From the NCBI GenBank assembly GCA_964393035.1, contig CAYMRX010000002.1, positions 62,001-126,000 of the forward strand: a DNA stretch of 64,000 nucleotides, written 5' to 3'. The notes below the pieces were generated by a model that worked only from the letters and a program-made list of their open reading frames with translations, did not search any database and was not told the DNA's origin. Position 1 is the stretch's first letter; every line of letters begins with the position of its first letter. This document shows positions 43,705-52,345 of this stretch, piece by piece. The stretch is from Tabrizicola_A sp964393035 (GTDB lineage: Bacteria > Pseudomonadota > Alphaproteobacteria > Rhodobacterales > Rhodobacteraceae). Made by a program: the position numbers and the translations under genes.

Positions 43705-45627
43705 ATGTCACGGATCGAGTTCGAGCCATGGGAGCCCGAGGAAACCATCGGGAAACTGTGGCACGCCTTTGCCAGCCGTCTGGACAGCGCGCCTGTCCAC
43801 GACGGAGCCCGTGTCCTGCTTTCCCAAGTGGGCGGACGGCTGGCAGTCCTTTTCCGCGGCCTTGGCGGCGATCCGGCGGTGGAAATCAAGCCAGTGGCAC
43901 CGGAAACCAGCCACCACCGGCTGTCCTTCCTGCGCCGCCTTGGCACTTGGGCCGATGAGGCCCCGCGCGCCTCGTTTGACGGCGCGGCGCTGCGCCTGCC
44001 CGAAAGCCTAGCCACCTTCCCTGATGCGCGCGCCAATGCCGCCCTTTACCTGTGGCTGGCCACCGCCGCCGTGGCGCTGCGCGATCTGGCCGCCGAAGAA
44101 ACCGATGACCCGATGCTGGCCGATCTGGCCGCGATTGACGTCGCGCGCACCATGACCAAAGCCGCGCTGGCCAACGCCCCCGGCTATGCCAAACTCCACG
44201 CCGATCTCTGCGCCGCCACCCTCCTCTTCCGCCACACCCCGAACCTGCCGCCTGCCGAGGCCGCGATCGAGGCCCGCATCCGCGCCGCCTTGGGCGAAGA
44301 CATTGCCCTTCCCCCCCTGCCCGCCCGTGCCCCGCGCGGCTATCGCCCCTTCCGCCCGGTGCCGCTTTGGCCCGACCTGCGCACCGCAAACCGCTCGGAA
44401 CCCATGGCCGTGGAAACCCGCGCCACTGAAGGCACCCCCGAGGAAGGCCAGTCAGAGGGCAAAACCAAACGCGCGCGCCGCCGCAAATCCGATCAGGCGG
44501 AACGGACCGACAGCTTCATCCTGCACAAGTTCGAGGCGATCCTTTCCTTTGCCGAATTCCTCAACCTCAACCGCCGGGTTGAAGATGATGATGACGACAG
44601 CGCGAAAAAGGCCGCTGACGACCAGGACGAAATCGGCCTTGGCCAGATCTCCAAAGCCCCCGCCACCCGCCTGAAACTGCACCTTGATCTCGCCCCCGAA
44701 GACGTGGACCGCGAGGCGCTTTCCGGCCAATCCACCTATCCTGAATGGGACGTAGCGACCGCCACCTATTTGCCAGCCCATGCCCGCGTGCTTTCCTCGC
44801 GGCTTGAGGCCAGCCTGGCCACGCCCCCGTTTCGGGACGACCCGCGCGCAAGCGCCCGCATCCGCGCCGTCCGCCGCCAGTTCGAGGCTCTGCGTCCCAG
44901 CCGTGTTTCGACCCCTGGCCACCCGGATGGCGACGAACTGGACACGGATCGTGCCGTGCGCGCGCGGGTCGATTTTTATGCTTGTGGCGAGGGGACAGAT
45001 CGCGTCTGGCGACAGACAAGGCCCGAAGCCCGCGATCTGGCCGTGTCGATCCTGCTCGACGTGTCGCGCTCCACCGAAAGCGCCATTCCGGGCCACGGCC
45101 ATGAGGGCCGGTCAGTGATCGATATCGAACGCGAGGCGCTGGCCGCCCTCTCATGGGGGCTGGACGCCGTGGGCGACAGCTTTGCCATCCACGCCTTTTC
45201 CTCGCTGAAACGCAACCGGGTCTTCGTGCAGGAAGCCAAAAACTTTGACGAGCCGATGTCCGAGATGATCGAACAGCGCATCGCCGCCCTGAAGCCCGGC
45301 CATTACACAAGGCTGGGGGCCGCGATCCGGCATGTCTCGACGGGGCTGGCCAAACAGGCCCGCAAGCGGCGGCTTCTCTTGGTGATTACTGACGGCAAGC
45401 CCAACGATCTTGACCATTACGAAGGCCGACACGGCATCGAAGACAGCATGATGGCGGTGCGCGAGGCCCGCCGCGCGGGTCATGCGGTCTTTGGCATCAC
45501 GGTGGACCGTGACGGCAAAAGCTGGTTTCCCCGCATCTTCGGGCAGGGCGGCTTTGCGCTGATCCCGAACCCCGACAAGCTGACCCAGGCCCTGCCCGCG
45601 ATCTATCGCCAACTGGTCACCGGATGA
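43705..45627 (+). CDS. norD: NorD von Willebrand factor A-domain protein
   Basis: A 640-aa NorD. A long, acidic and variable N-terminal region (with an Asp-rich stretch near residue 300) precedes a C-terminal VWA domain (about 450-640) with a MIDAS-like motif in ILLDVSRSTES and ITDGKPNDLDHYEGRHG. It partners with NorQ in activating NorCB. The ATG at 43705 follows GAGG and lies 9 bp after the norQ stop; a GTG at 43693 is the alternative. Confidence 0.93.
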   Translation: MSRIEFEPWEPEETIGKLWHAFASRLDSAPVHDGARVLLSQVGGRLAVLFRGLGGDPAVEIKPVAPETSHHRLSFLRRLGTWADEAPRASFDGAALRLPESLATFPDARANAALYLWLATAAVALRDLAAEETDDPMLADLAAIDVARTMTKAALANAPGYAKLHADLCAATLLFRHTPNLPPAEAAIEARIRAALGEDIALPPLPARAPRGYRPFRPVPLWPDLRTANRSEPMAVETRATEGTPEEGQSEGKTKRARRRKSDQAERTDSFILHKFEAILSFAEFLNLNRRVEDDDDDSAKKAADDQDEIGLGQISKAPATRLKLHLDLAPEDVDREALSGQSTYPEWDVATATYLPAHARVLSSRLEASLATPPFRDDPRASARIRAVRRQFEALRPSRVSTPGHPDGDELDTDRAVRARVDFYACGEGTDRVWRQTRPEARDLAVSILLDVSRSTESAIPGHGHEGRSVIDIEREALAALSWGLDAVGDSFAIHAFSSLKRNRVFVQEAKNFDEPMSEMIEQRIAALKPGHYTRLGAAIRHVSTGLAKQARKRRLLLVITDGKPNDLDHYEGRHGIEDSMMAVREARRAGHAVFGITVDRDGKSWFPRIFGQGGFALIPNPDKLTQALPAIYRQLVTG

Positions 45628-46226
45628 CCGCCGCTCATCGTTTGCTTCGCAACGCCTCGCCGCCCTCCCACGGCGAGACGTCGAAGACGCCCGAGGCGTT
45701 GCCGGGAGAGCTGATGATCTGGATTCTCATCATCTCGGAACTTGCGGTGTTCAGCGCGGGCCTGCTGGCGCTTTTGGCCACCCGCCTGACCGATCCGTCA
45801 GGCTTTGCCGAGGCGCAATCGCATCTGCACCGCGTGGGGGCGGCGGTGAACACCGTGGTTCTGGTGACATCGGGCTATCTCGCCGCCCTCGCCGCGCATC
45901 ACGCTGCGGATCACGCCGGGCCGAACCCCGCCCGCACCCGCCTGCTGTTGGTCGCCGCCGCCAGCCTTGGTGCCGTCTTCCTTGCCGTCAAAGCCCAGGA
46001 ATATGCCGATCTTTTTGCCATGGGCATCGGCACGGAAACCCATGCCTTCTTTACCTTTTCTTACCTTCTGACCGGTTTTCACGCCGCCCATGTGCTGGCG
46101 GGCATGGTGCTGCTTTTGGGGGTCGCCATCCGACCCGCCCCGCGCCCGGTGGGGGTGGTGGTGGCATTTTGGCATATGGTGGATCTGGTCTGGGTGCTTT
46201 TGGTGCCGGTGGTCTATCTCTTATGA
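45624..46226 (+). CDS. norE: NorE, cytochrome c oxidase subunit III-like protein
   Basis: A 200-aa membrane protein with five helices, homologous to cytochrome oxidase subunit III (FTFSYLLTGFHAAHVLAGMV, WHMVDLVWVLLVPVVYL). NorE is not catalytic but supports full NO reductase activity or assembly. It overlaps norD and norF by ATGA. Confidence 0.92.
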   Translation: MTAAHRLLRNASPPSHGETSKTPEALPGELMIWILIISELAVFSAGLLALLATRLTDPSGFAEAQSHLHRVGAAVNTVVLVTSGYLAALAAHHAADHAGPNPARTRLLLVAAASLGAVFLAVKAQEYADLFAMGIGTETHAFFTFSYLLTGFHAAHVLAGMVLLLGVAIRPAPRPVGVVVAFWHMVDLVWVLLVPVVYLL

Positions 46227-46465
46227 CCCTTCACCGAACCTGGGGGGCGCTCATCGCCCTGTCGTTTCTCACCGCGGCCCTGACAGCGGCCAGCCCGGCC
46301 CGTACCGCCTTGGTGATTGGCGTCTTGGCTTTGGCCGGGCTGAAATCCCGGCTGATCCTGCGGCACTATCTGGAACTTAGCCAAAGCCCCGCTTGGGCGC
46401 GCGGCTTTGATCTTGTGCTGGCGCTTTTGTTGGCCAGCTTTGCAGGACTTTTGCTGGCGGGCTAG
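46223..46465 (+). CDS. norF: NorF small membrane protein
   Basis: An 80-aa, three-helix membrane protein in the norF position of norCBQDEF. It contains LKSRLILRHYLEL, a motif of the cytochrome c oxidase subunit IV-like family. With NorE it supports NO reductase activity. It starts in an ATGA overlap with norE and its last bases overlap the convergent DUF4202 gene by 4 bp, so there is no room for a separate terminator. Confidence 0.87.
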   Translation: MTLHRTWGALIALSFLTAALTAASPARTALVIGVLALAGLKSRLILRHYLELSQSPAWARGFDLVLALLLASFAGLLLAG

Positions 46466-47010
46466 CTGCGAAACGCGGTTGCGAAAGGTTCGGGCAGGGC
46501 AAACTCGGCCAGCGCCCGCGCGCGCCCCTCGGCCGACATTTTCCGCGCGGTCTTTTCCACGATGTCGAGCAAAGCCCCCGCCTCGCGGCCCTCGGCAAAG
46601 GGGGCAAAATACCAGCGCAAGAAGGTGAAACAAATCACATCTTCCAGCGCCTGCACCTCTGCGTCGCGCTTGATGCCCTCTTTGCGCAGCAAAACCCCAA
46701 CCCGATCGCAATCGGCCGGGCCATAGCCCGCAGCGGCCATGATGCCCGCCACCCGCAGCCCATGCCGCCGGCCCTGCTCGCGCCGCCAGGCATGGTAACC
46801 TTCCTTGCCCTCGGGGTAATTGGCGCGCGGCAAAAGCCAACGCTCAACATGCTGCCCGCGTGCGGCAATGGCCAGCACATCGGATGCATCAGGGAACAGC
46901 CGCGCCAGTTCCGCGCTCATCCGTTCGCCATAGACCAGCGCCTCCCCCTTGGGGTCGGCGGCATTGGCCGCATCAATGGCGGCAAGGGCTGTGGAGAGAT
47001 CGCCCATCAT
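46462..47010 (-). CDS. DUF4202-like protein, function unknown
   Basis: A 182-aa soluble protein that I match from memory to DUF4202. Landmarks are AIDAANAADP, ERMSAELARLFPDASDVLAIAARGQHVERW, RANYPEGKEGYHAWRREQGRRHG and FLRWYFAPFAEGR. The His/Arg-rich centre hints at a metal- or phosphate-binding helical fold like the HD superfamily, but no canonical HD pair is certain. It starts in an ATGA overlap with the NNR-type regulator gene (47007-47010), so it is co-expressed with the regulator. Its function is unknown. Confidence 0.7.
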   Translation of the reverse strand: MMGDLSTALAAIDAANAADPKGEALVYGERMSAELARLFPDASDVLAIAARGQHVERWLLPRANYPEGKEGYHAWRREQGRRHGLRVAGIMAAAGYGPADCDRVGVLLRKEGIKRDAEVQALEDVICFTFLRWYFAPFAEGREAGALLDIVEKTARKMSAEGRARALAEFALPEPFATAFRS

Positions 47011-47708
47011 CCGCGGGACCACGCCAAAGCCGGGTCTTCTTCGACAAATTCGCGCAAGATGGCGATATCGGAAATCTGTGCCACGTTCTGCCGGATCGTC
47101 ACACCCTGCTCCTTCAGTCGCGCGAAAGCCCGGCTCAGGCTTTCGGGTTTCATTCCCAAACGGCCCGCGATCAGCACCTTGTCATAGGGCAGGATGACCT
47201 CACAGGCCCCCGCCGGACAGGCGGCCAACTCCAACAGAAACTCGGCCACCCGCTGCGAGCCTGTCTGCGCCTTCAACGCCTCGACCTGCGCCACAAGGCT
47301 GTGCAGATGCTGGTAGGTGGCCGACAGGATGGAAATCGCCACCTCGGGGTTTTCGCGAATCTGCCGCAGGAAGGCATCGGTTTCGATGCGGATCAGCGTG
47401 CAATCCGTCACCGCCTCGGCGGCCACCGGATAGTTGTCGCTGCGAAAGGCCACCGCCTCGCCAAAACTGGCGCCCTTGGTGAAGACCCCCACCACCGCCT
47501 CGGCCCCATTCGGCGCGATGCGATACAGTTTCACCCAGCCCTCGGCGACGATATAGATCGCCTTGGCCCGCTCCCCTTGCAAAAAGATCGTGGCCCCGCG
47601 GTCAAAAAGCCGCTCATGCGCGGCTTCCAGCACTTTTTGGGCCACAGGCTCTGGTGTGGCAGCCAGCAGAAGCGACTGGCGCGCAAGGGCCTTGTATTCT
47701 TTGCGCAT
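47007..47708 (-). CDS. nnr: Crp/Fnr-family NO-responsive regulator (NNR/DNR type)
   Basis: A 233-aa Crp/Fnr protein with an N-terminal cyclic-nucleotide-fold sensor (about residues 10-130) and a C-terminal winged helix whose recognition helix is MKPESLSRAFARLKEQG (about 180-196). It lacks the N-terminal Cys cluster of FNR, so it is not an Fe-S oxygen sensor. With the nir and nor boxes in the window it fits an NNR/DNR-type activator that senses NO through haem. It is 50 bp after nrdJ and overlaps the DUF4202-like gene. Confidence 0.87.
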   Translation of the reverse strand: MRKEYKALARQSLLLAATPEPVAQKVLEAAHERLFDRGATIFLQGERAKAIYIVAEGWVKLYRIAPNGAEAVVGVFTKGASFGEAVAFRSDNYPVAAEAVTDCTLIRIETDAFLRQIRENPEVAISILSATYQHLHSLVAQVEALKAQTGSQRVAEFLLELAACPAGACEVILPYDKVLIAGRLGMKPESLSRAFARLKEQGVTIRQNVAQISDIAILREFVEEDPALAWSRG

Positions 47709-47758
47709 CAGATGGCTCCTTTCCTGCCTGCCGCATGCGACAAGGGGTTAAATCCCCC

Positions 47759-50035
47759 TCAGCCGCACTTGGAATGGCCGCAATCGTTGCAAGTCATGCA
47801 GCCCTCTTTCATCTGCATGGCATAGCTGCCACAGGACGGGCAAGCCTTACCCTTGGGTGCGCCCCCCACAACCATCATTTCCGCCTTGGGATCGGACTTG
47901 AGGCCAAGGCCTTCGCCCTCGATGAACCCGATGGCGATCAGGTGGCGTTCGATCACCCCGCCGATGGCCGCCAGAATGGACGGGATATAACGGCCCTCCA
48001 TCCAGGCCCCGCCGCGCGGGTCAAAAACCGCCTTCAGCTCCTCAACCACGAACGAGATATCCCCGCCGCGCCGGAACACGGCCGAGATCATCCGCGTCAG
48101 CGCGACCGTCCAGGCGAAATGCTCCATGTTTTTCGAGTTGATGAACACCTCGAACGGGCGGCGATGGCCCGAGAACACCACATCGTTGATGGTGATATAC
48201 AACGCATGTTCGCTGCCCGGCCATTTGACCTTGTAGGTATGGCCTTCCAGGGAAGACGGGCGCTCCAGCGGTTCGGAAAGGTAGATCACCTCACCGCCAT
48301 GCACCTGTTCGGGGGCCTCGGACGGGGTTTTGTCGCTGGTCTCGGAGACGGTCAGCACCGAACCGGTGACATCATTCGGGCGGTAGGTGGTGCAACCTTT
48401 GCAGCCCTGATCCCAAGCGGCCATATAGACCTCTTTGAAGTCATCAAAGCTGATGTCTTCCGGGCAGTTGATGGTCTTGGAGATCGACGAATCGATCCAC
48501 TTCTGCGCCGCCGCCTGCATGCGCACATGGTCCAGGGGCGGCAGGGTTTGGGCGTTGACGAAGTAATCGGGCAAGGGCGCATCGCCATGGGTTTCGCGCC
48601 ACAGGCGCACGGCGTAATCGACGACTTCTTCTTCGGTACGGCTGCCGTCCTTTTGCAGAACCTTGCGGGTATAGGCATAGGCGAAGACCGGCTCGATGCC
48701 AGATGACACGTTGCCGGCATAAAGCGAGATGGTTCCCGTCGGCGCGATCGAGGTCAACAGCGCATTGCGGATGCCATGGGTGCGGATCGCCTCGCGCACA
48801 TCGGCGCCCATGGCCTGCATGTTGCCCGAGGCAAGGTAGCCTTCGGCGTCGAACAGCGGGAAGGCGCCCTTCTCTTTGGCCAGATCGACCGAGGCAAGGT
48901 AAGACACCCGCGCGATGGCGTGCATCCATTCTTCGGTCTTGGCCGCCGCCTCGGGCGAGCCATAGCGCAGGCCCAGCATCAACAGCGCATCGGCAAGGCC
49001 GGTGACGCCAAGCCCGATGCGACGCTTGTTCTTCGCCTCAAGCTGCTGTTGCGGCAGCGGGAAGCGGCTGGCGTCCACCACATTGTCCATCATCCGAACG
49101 GCGGTGCGGACCAGATCCTCCAACGCCTTGGGGTCAAGCTGCGCCTTGTCGGTAAAGGCGCCCGTGACCAGCGTCGGCAGGTTGATCGACCCCAAGAGGC
49201 AGGCGCCATAGGGCGGCAGGGGCTGTTCGCCGCAGGGATTGGTTGCCGCAATCGTCTCGACATAGCCAAGGTTGTTGGCCTTGTTGATGCGGTCGATGAA
49301 GATCACACCGGGTTCGGCGAAATCATAGGTGTTGCGCATGATCTTGTTCCACAGATCGCGCGCCGGAATGGTCTTGTAAACCTTGCCGCCAAAGACCAGC
49401 TCCCACGGGCCATCGGCCTTGACCGCTTCCATGAAGGGATCGGTGACCAGCACCGAAAGGTTGAACATCCGCAGCCGGGCCGGGTCTTTCTTGGCTTCGA
49501 TAAAGGCCTCTACATCGGGGTGATCGCAGCGCATGGTGGCCATCATCGCCCCACGGCGGCTGCCCGCCGACATGATGGTGCGGCACATCGCATCCCAGAC
49601 ATCCATGAAGGACAGGGGGCCAGAGGCATCGGCGGCCACGCCCTTCACCTCGGCCCCGCGTGGGCGGATGGTCGAGAAATCATAGCCGATGCCGCCGCCC
49701 TGCTGCATGGTCAGCGCGGCCTCTTTCAGCGCATCGAAAATGCCGCCCATGCTGTCCGGCACCGTGCCCATGACAAAGCAGTTGAACAAGGTCACGTTGC
49801 GCGCCGTGCCTGCGCCCGCAGTGATGCGGCCTGCGGGCAGGTATTTGAACCCTTCCAGCGCCTTGTAGAATTTGCCTTCCCAAAGCGCGGAATCTTTCTC
49901 CACCTCGGCCAAAGCCCGGGCGATGCGGCGCCACGAATCCTCGACCGTGCCGTCAATCGGTGTGCCATCGGCCTCTTTGAAGCGGTACTTCATGTCCCAA
50001 ATGGCTTCAGCAATTGGCGCGGAGAAGGGCGTCAT
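47759..50035 (-). CDS. nrdJ: Adenosylcobalamin-dependent (class II) ribonucleotide reductase
   Basis: A 758-aa class II RNR that makes deoxyribonucleotides without oxygen, suiting growth by denitrification. Landmarks are GIGYDFSTIRPRGAEVKG, the active-site segment NPCGEQPLPPYGACLLGSIN, SIAPTGTISLYAGNVSSGIEP and a C-terminal region of about 120 residues ending in paired zinc-binding C-x2-C motifs (CPSCG, CNDCGHSKCG). The ATG at 50035 follows AAGGA; upstream in-frame codons lack support. It heads a minus-strand unit with nnr. Confidence 0.94.
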   Translation of the reverse strand: MTPFSAPIAEAIWDMKYRFKEADGTPIDGTVEDSWRRIARALAEVEKDSALWEGKFYKALEGFKYLPAGRITAGAGTARNVTLFNCFVMGTVPDSMGGIFDALKEAALTMQQGGGIGYDFSTIRPRGAEVKGVAADASGPLSFMDVWDAMCRTIMSAGSRRGAMMATMRCDHPDVEAFIEAKKDPARLRMFNLSVLVTDPFMEAVKADGPWELVFGGKVYKTIPARDLWNKIMRNTYDFAEPGVIFIDRINKANNLGYVETIAATNPCGEQPLPPYGACLLGSINLPTLVTGAFTDKAQLDPKALEDLVRTAVRMMDNVVDASRFPLPQQQLEAKNKRRIGLGVTGLADALLMLGLRYGSPEAAAKTEEWMHAIARVSYLASVDLAKEKGAFPLFDAEGYLASGNMQAMGADVREAIRTHGIRNALLTSIAPTGTISLYAGNVSSGIEPVFAYAYTRKVLQKDGSRTEEEVVDYAVRLWRETHGDAPLPDYFVNAQTLPPLDHVRMQAAAQKWIDSSISKTINCPEDISFDDFKEVYMAAWDQGCKGCTTYRPNDVTGSVLTVSETSDKTPSEAPEQVHGGEVIYLSEPLERPSSLEGHTYKVKWPGSEHALYITINDVVFSGHRRPFEVFINSKNMEHFAWTVALTRMISAVFRRGGDISFVVEELKAVFDPRGGAWMEGRYIPSILAAIGGVIERHLIAIGFIEGEGLGLKSDPKAEMMVVGGAPKGKACPSCGSYAMQMKEGCMTCNDCGHSKCG

Positions 50036-50058
50036 CGGGGGCAATCCTTGTGGGCGTG

Positions 50059-50115
50059 AGGGGCAGGAGCCCCTAGATACGCCCCATAGCGGGCAGGGTC
50101 AACGGGCAGGGTCAA
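50059..50115. repeat. Hairpin and 13-bp tandem repeat upstream of nrdJ
   Basis: AGGGGC-AGGA-GCCCCT forms a perfect 6-bp hairpin at 50059-50074 in the nrdJ leader. CGGGCAGGGTCAA is then repeated exactly in tandem at 50090-50102 and 50103-50115. Both lie in the 130-bp gap between nrdJ and the divergent DUF1489 gene. A regulatory role is possible but untested. Confidence 0.5.
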
Positions 50116-50165
50116 CTTGCGTATCGGGTCAGAGCCCCCCTATCATTGGAACGAATGGGGGAATC

Positions 50166-50594
50166 GTGGACCATCTGAACATCATCAAGCTGTGCGTTGG
50201 GGCGGAGTCAGTCGAAGATCTGCTGGACTGGCAAAAGCAGAACGCGGCCCTCTGGGCACCCGGCACGGCAGAGCATGTCACCCGGATGTGGCCAAAGCGG
50301 GCCGACGAGGTATTGGCCGGCGGGTCGCTTTACTGGGTTATCAAAGGCGTTGTGCTGGCGCGCCAGCGCATCATCGGGCTGGCCGAACGCCGCGGGGCCG
50401 ATGGCATTGCCCGCTGCGCGCTGGTTCTCGACGCCGAAGTGATCCGCACCGAGGCCGCGCCGCGCCGTCCCTTCCAAGGTTGGCGCTATCTGGATCCGGC
50501 CGAAACGCCGCGGGACCTGCCGCAGGGCCGGGCGCGGGATGACAAACTGCCCGCCGCGCTGGAGCAGGCGCTGGCCGAAATCGGCCTGCGCTGA
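50166..50594 (+). CDS. DUF1489 family protein
   Basis: A 142-aa alphaproteobacterial protein of the DUF1489 type, with LNIIKLCVGAESVEDLLDWQ at the N terminus, TRMWPKRADEVLAGGSLYWVIKG, then RAPRRPFQGWRYL in approximate form. The GTG start at 50166 is preferred: GGGGGA lies 5 nt upstream and the family N terminus begins there. It is divergent from nrdJ. The family's function is unknown, and no catalytic motif stands out. Confidence 0.8.
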   Translation: MDHLNIIKLCVGAESVEDLLDWQKQNAALWAPGTAEHVTRMWPKRADEVLAGGSLYWVIKGVVLARQRIIGLAERRGADGIARCALVLDAEVIRTEAAPRRPFQGWRYLDPAETPRDLPQGRARDDKLPAALEQALAEIGLR

Positions 50595-50645
50595 CGATCC
50601 TTCGTCGAAAGATCGAGCCCAGGTTTTCGCCGAAAACCCGTTTTC
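50595..50645 (+). terminator. Intrinsic terminator after the DUF1489 gene
   Basis: GGTTTTC (50622-50628) and GAAAACC (50632-50638) form a perfect 7-bp hairpin with loop GCC, followed by CG and TTTT (50641-50644). An imperfect smaller hairpin lies just after the stop codon at about 50596-50614. Confidence 0.75.
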
Positions 50646-50848
50646 CAGGCGCTTGCCAAAGCCCCCCTGCCGGCCTAAGGTTTCGCCATGGTCGGCAGTT
50701 CACCAAGGTGCCGCTGGCCCCGCAAGGGGTCGCTAAACCTGCCGAAGACCCGCGAGATGCCCGGTTCAACCAAGTGTTCACCCCGTGCCATCGCCAAGAG
50801 CGGCCCGCGAACCCCGCCACCCGGGGGGCACGCAATGGATGACATCGG

Positions 50849-51388
50849 ATGACCCAAAACAGCCTCCCCCTGCCTGTGGCAGACCTTTCCCGCTTCACCC
50901 GCGCCCTGGCCCGCCAATGGACGGCCGAGCCGCCCTCGCACCTGAGCCTGATGAACATGCTGGCGCGGGCAGCGGGGTTTCGCAACCTGCAACACCTGCG
51001 CGCCGCCCGCACAGCCGAGGCGCGGCTGGCGGCCCCTGCCCCGCCGCCCGAAACGGTGGACCATGCGCTTGTTGTCCGTGCCCTGGCACAGTTCGATGCG
51101 GCCGGACGTCTCGCACAATGGCCCGCCCGGCGGGCGGTGCAGGTCTTGTGCCTTTGGGCCGTTTGGGCGCATCTGCCTGCGGAAACCTCGATGACCGAAC
51201 GCCAGATCAGTGCGGCCCTTAACGTCCTGCACGGATTCGGCGACGCCGCAATCCTCAGGCGTGACATGGTGGCGCTTGGCCTTTTGCGTCGCAATGCCGA
51301 TGGCAGCGATTATCGACGGCTGGAAAGCCGCCCCCCGCCCGAGGCCCGGGCGCTGATCGGCCACCTGTCCAGCCGTACCAAGCGATAG
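50849..51388 (+). CDS. DUF2087-like protein, possible transcriptional regulator
   Basis: A 179-aa protein whose C-terminal half matches from memory the DUF2087 pattern: SMTERQISAALNVLHGFGDAAILRRDMVALGLL in sense, then RNADGSDYRR, a small winged-helix-like fold. The N-terminal ~60 residues (LSRFTRALARQW, MLARAAGFRNLQHLRAA) look like the DNA-binding-like segment that precedes it in longer family members. It lies 254 bp after the DUF1489 gene; the gap holds a terminator and nothing else recognised. Function unknown. Confidence 0.75.
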   Translation: MTQNSLPLPVADLSRFTRALARQWTAEPPSHLSLMNMLARAAGFRNLQHLRAARTAEARLAAPAPPPETVDHALVVRALAQFDAAGRLAQWPARRAVQVLCLWAVWAHLPAETSMTERQISAALNVLHGFGDAAILRRDMVALGLLRRNADGSDYRRLESRPPPEARALIGHLSSRTKR

Positions 51389-51442
51389 GTCCAGCCGACG
51401 CGCGCCCTTTTCATCCCGCCCAAGGGGCGGCACAAAGCCCGC

Positions 51443-52345
51443 ATGTCCCAGCGTCCTTTCTGGCTGATTGCCGCCCCCGTCGTCTTTCTGATCCTGTGGT
51501 CGGCAGGCTTTGCCGTGGCCAAGATCGCCGTCGCCCATGCCGGGCCTTTGACTGTGCTGGCACTGCGCTACAGCCTTGTGCTGGTGCTGTTGATCCCCGT
51601 CGCTTTGGTGATGCGCCCGCCGATGCCAAAGGCCCGCGGCGTGCTGGATGTTGCCGTGGTGGGCTTTCTTATTCAGGTCGTCTATTTCGGCCTGTGCTAT
51701 GTCGCCTTCAAATCCGGCGTTTCCGCCGGGGCCGTGGCGATCATCGTCTGTCTGCAACCGATCCTTGTGGCGCTGATCGCGCCGCGTCTGGTCGGGGAGA
51801 CTGTCAGCGCCAAGGGGTGGCTGGGGCTGATCCTTGGCCTTCTTGGCGCGGGTCTGGCAATAGCCGGCCGGTCAACGATTGCTGCGGAAAACCTCTTTGG
51901 GATCGGGCTGACCTGCCTTGCGCTGTTTGGCATGACTGCGGGCACACTTTGGGAAAAACGCTTTGGTGTCTCGCACCATCCGGTCAGCGCGAACCTGATC
52001 CAATATGCTGTCGGGGCGGCGTTTTGCGTGCCTGCGGCCCTGATCGCCGAAGATACCAGCATTGACTGGGCGCCGGAGTTCATCTGGTCGATGGCCTATC
52101 TGGTGATCGGCAATTCGCTTTTGGCGATGTCGCTCTTGCTGGCGATGATCCGCGTGGGCGAGGTGTCGCGCGTGTCGTCGCTGTTCTACCTTGTGCCGGC
52201 GCTCTCTGCCCTCTGTGCCTGGCCGATGCTGGGCGAGGAAATGCCTGCGCTGGGATGGGCCGGCATGGCTTTGGCGGGCCTTGGCGTGGCGCTGGTGGGG
52301 CGCAAAACGCCCCGCCCGACCGTCAAAACCCCTCGGGCAGGCTGA
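51443..52345 (+). CDS. DMT superfamily transporter (EamA domain)
   Basis: A 300-aa membrane protein with ten helices formed by two EamA repeats (about residues 10-140 and 150-285). The first repeat shows ILWSAGFAVAKIAVAHAGPL and the second ends SALCAWPMLGEEMPALGWAG. These proteins export small metabolites or amino acids. Its 3' end overlaps the convergent hisG by 23 bp. No substrate can be assigned. Confidence 0.87.
   Translation: MSQRPFWLIAAPVVFLILWSAGFAVAKIAVAHAGPLTVLALRYSLVLVLLIPVALVMRPPMPKARGVLDVAVVGFLIQVVYFGLCYVAFKSGVSAGAVAIIVCLQPILVALIAPRLVGETVSAKGWLGLILGLLGAGLAIAGRSTIAAENLFGIGLTCLALFGMTAGTLWEKRFGVSHHPVSANLIQYAVGAAFCVPAALIAEDTSIDWAPEFIWSMAYLVIGNSLLAMSLLLAMIRVGEVSRVSSLFYLVPALSALCAWPMLGEEMPALGWAGMALAGLGVALVGRKTPRPTVKTPRAG

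Noticed and set aside
26950..46465. Complete denitrification to N2
   Set aside because: Nitrite and NO reductases are complete, but no nar/nap or nosZ genes are in the window; they may lie elsewhere.
47709..47758. FNR-type box or terminator between nrdJ and nnr
   Set aside because: Only a 4-5-bp GGGG/CCCC stem and no TTGAC-type half-sites were present.
50036..50165. Cobalamin riboswitch before nrdJ
   Set aside because: The 130-bp gap is short for a full AdoCbl riboswitch shared with a divergent gene, and no B12-box-like segment was seen.
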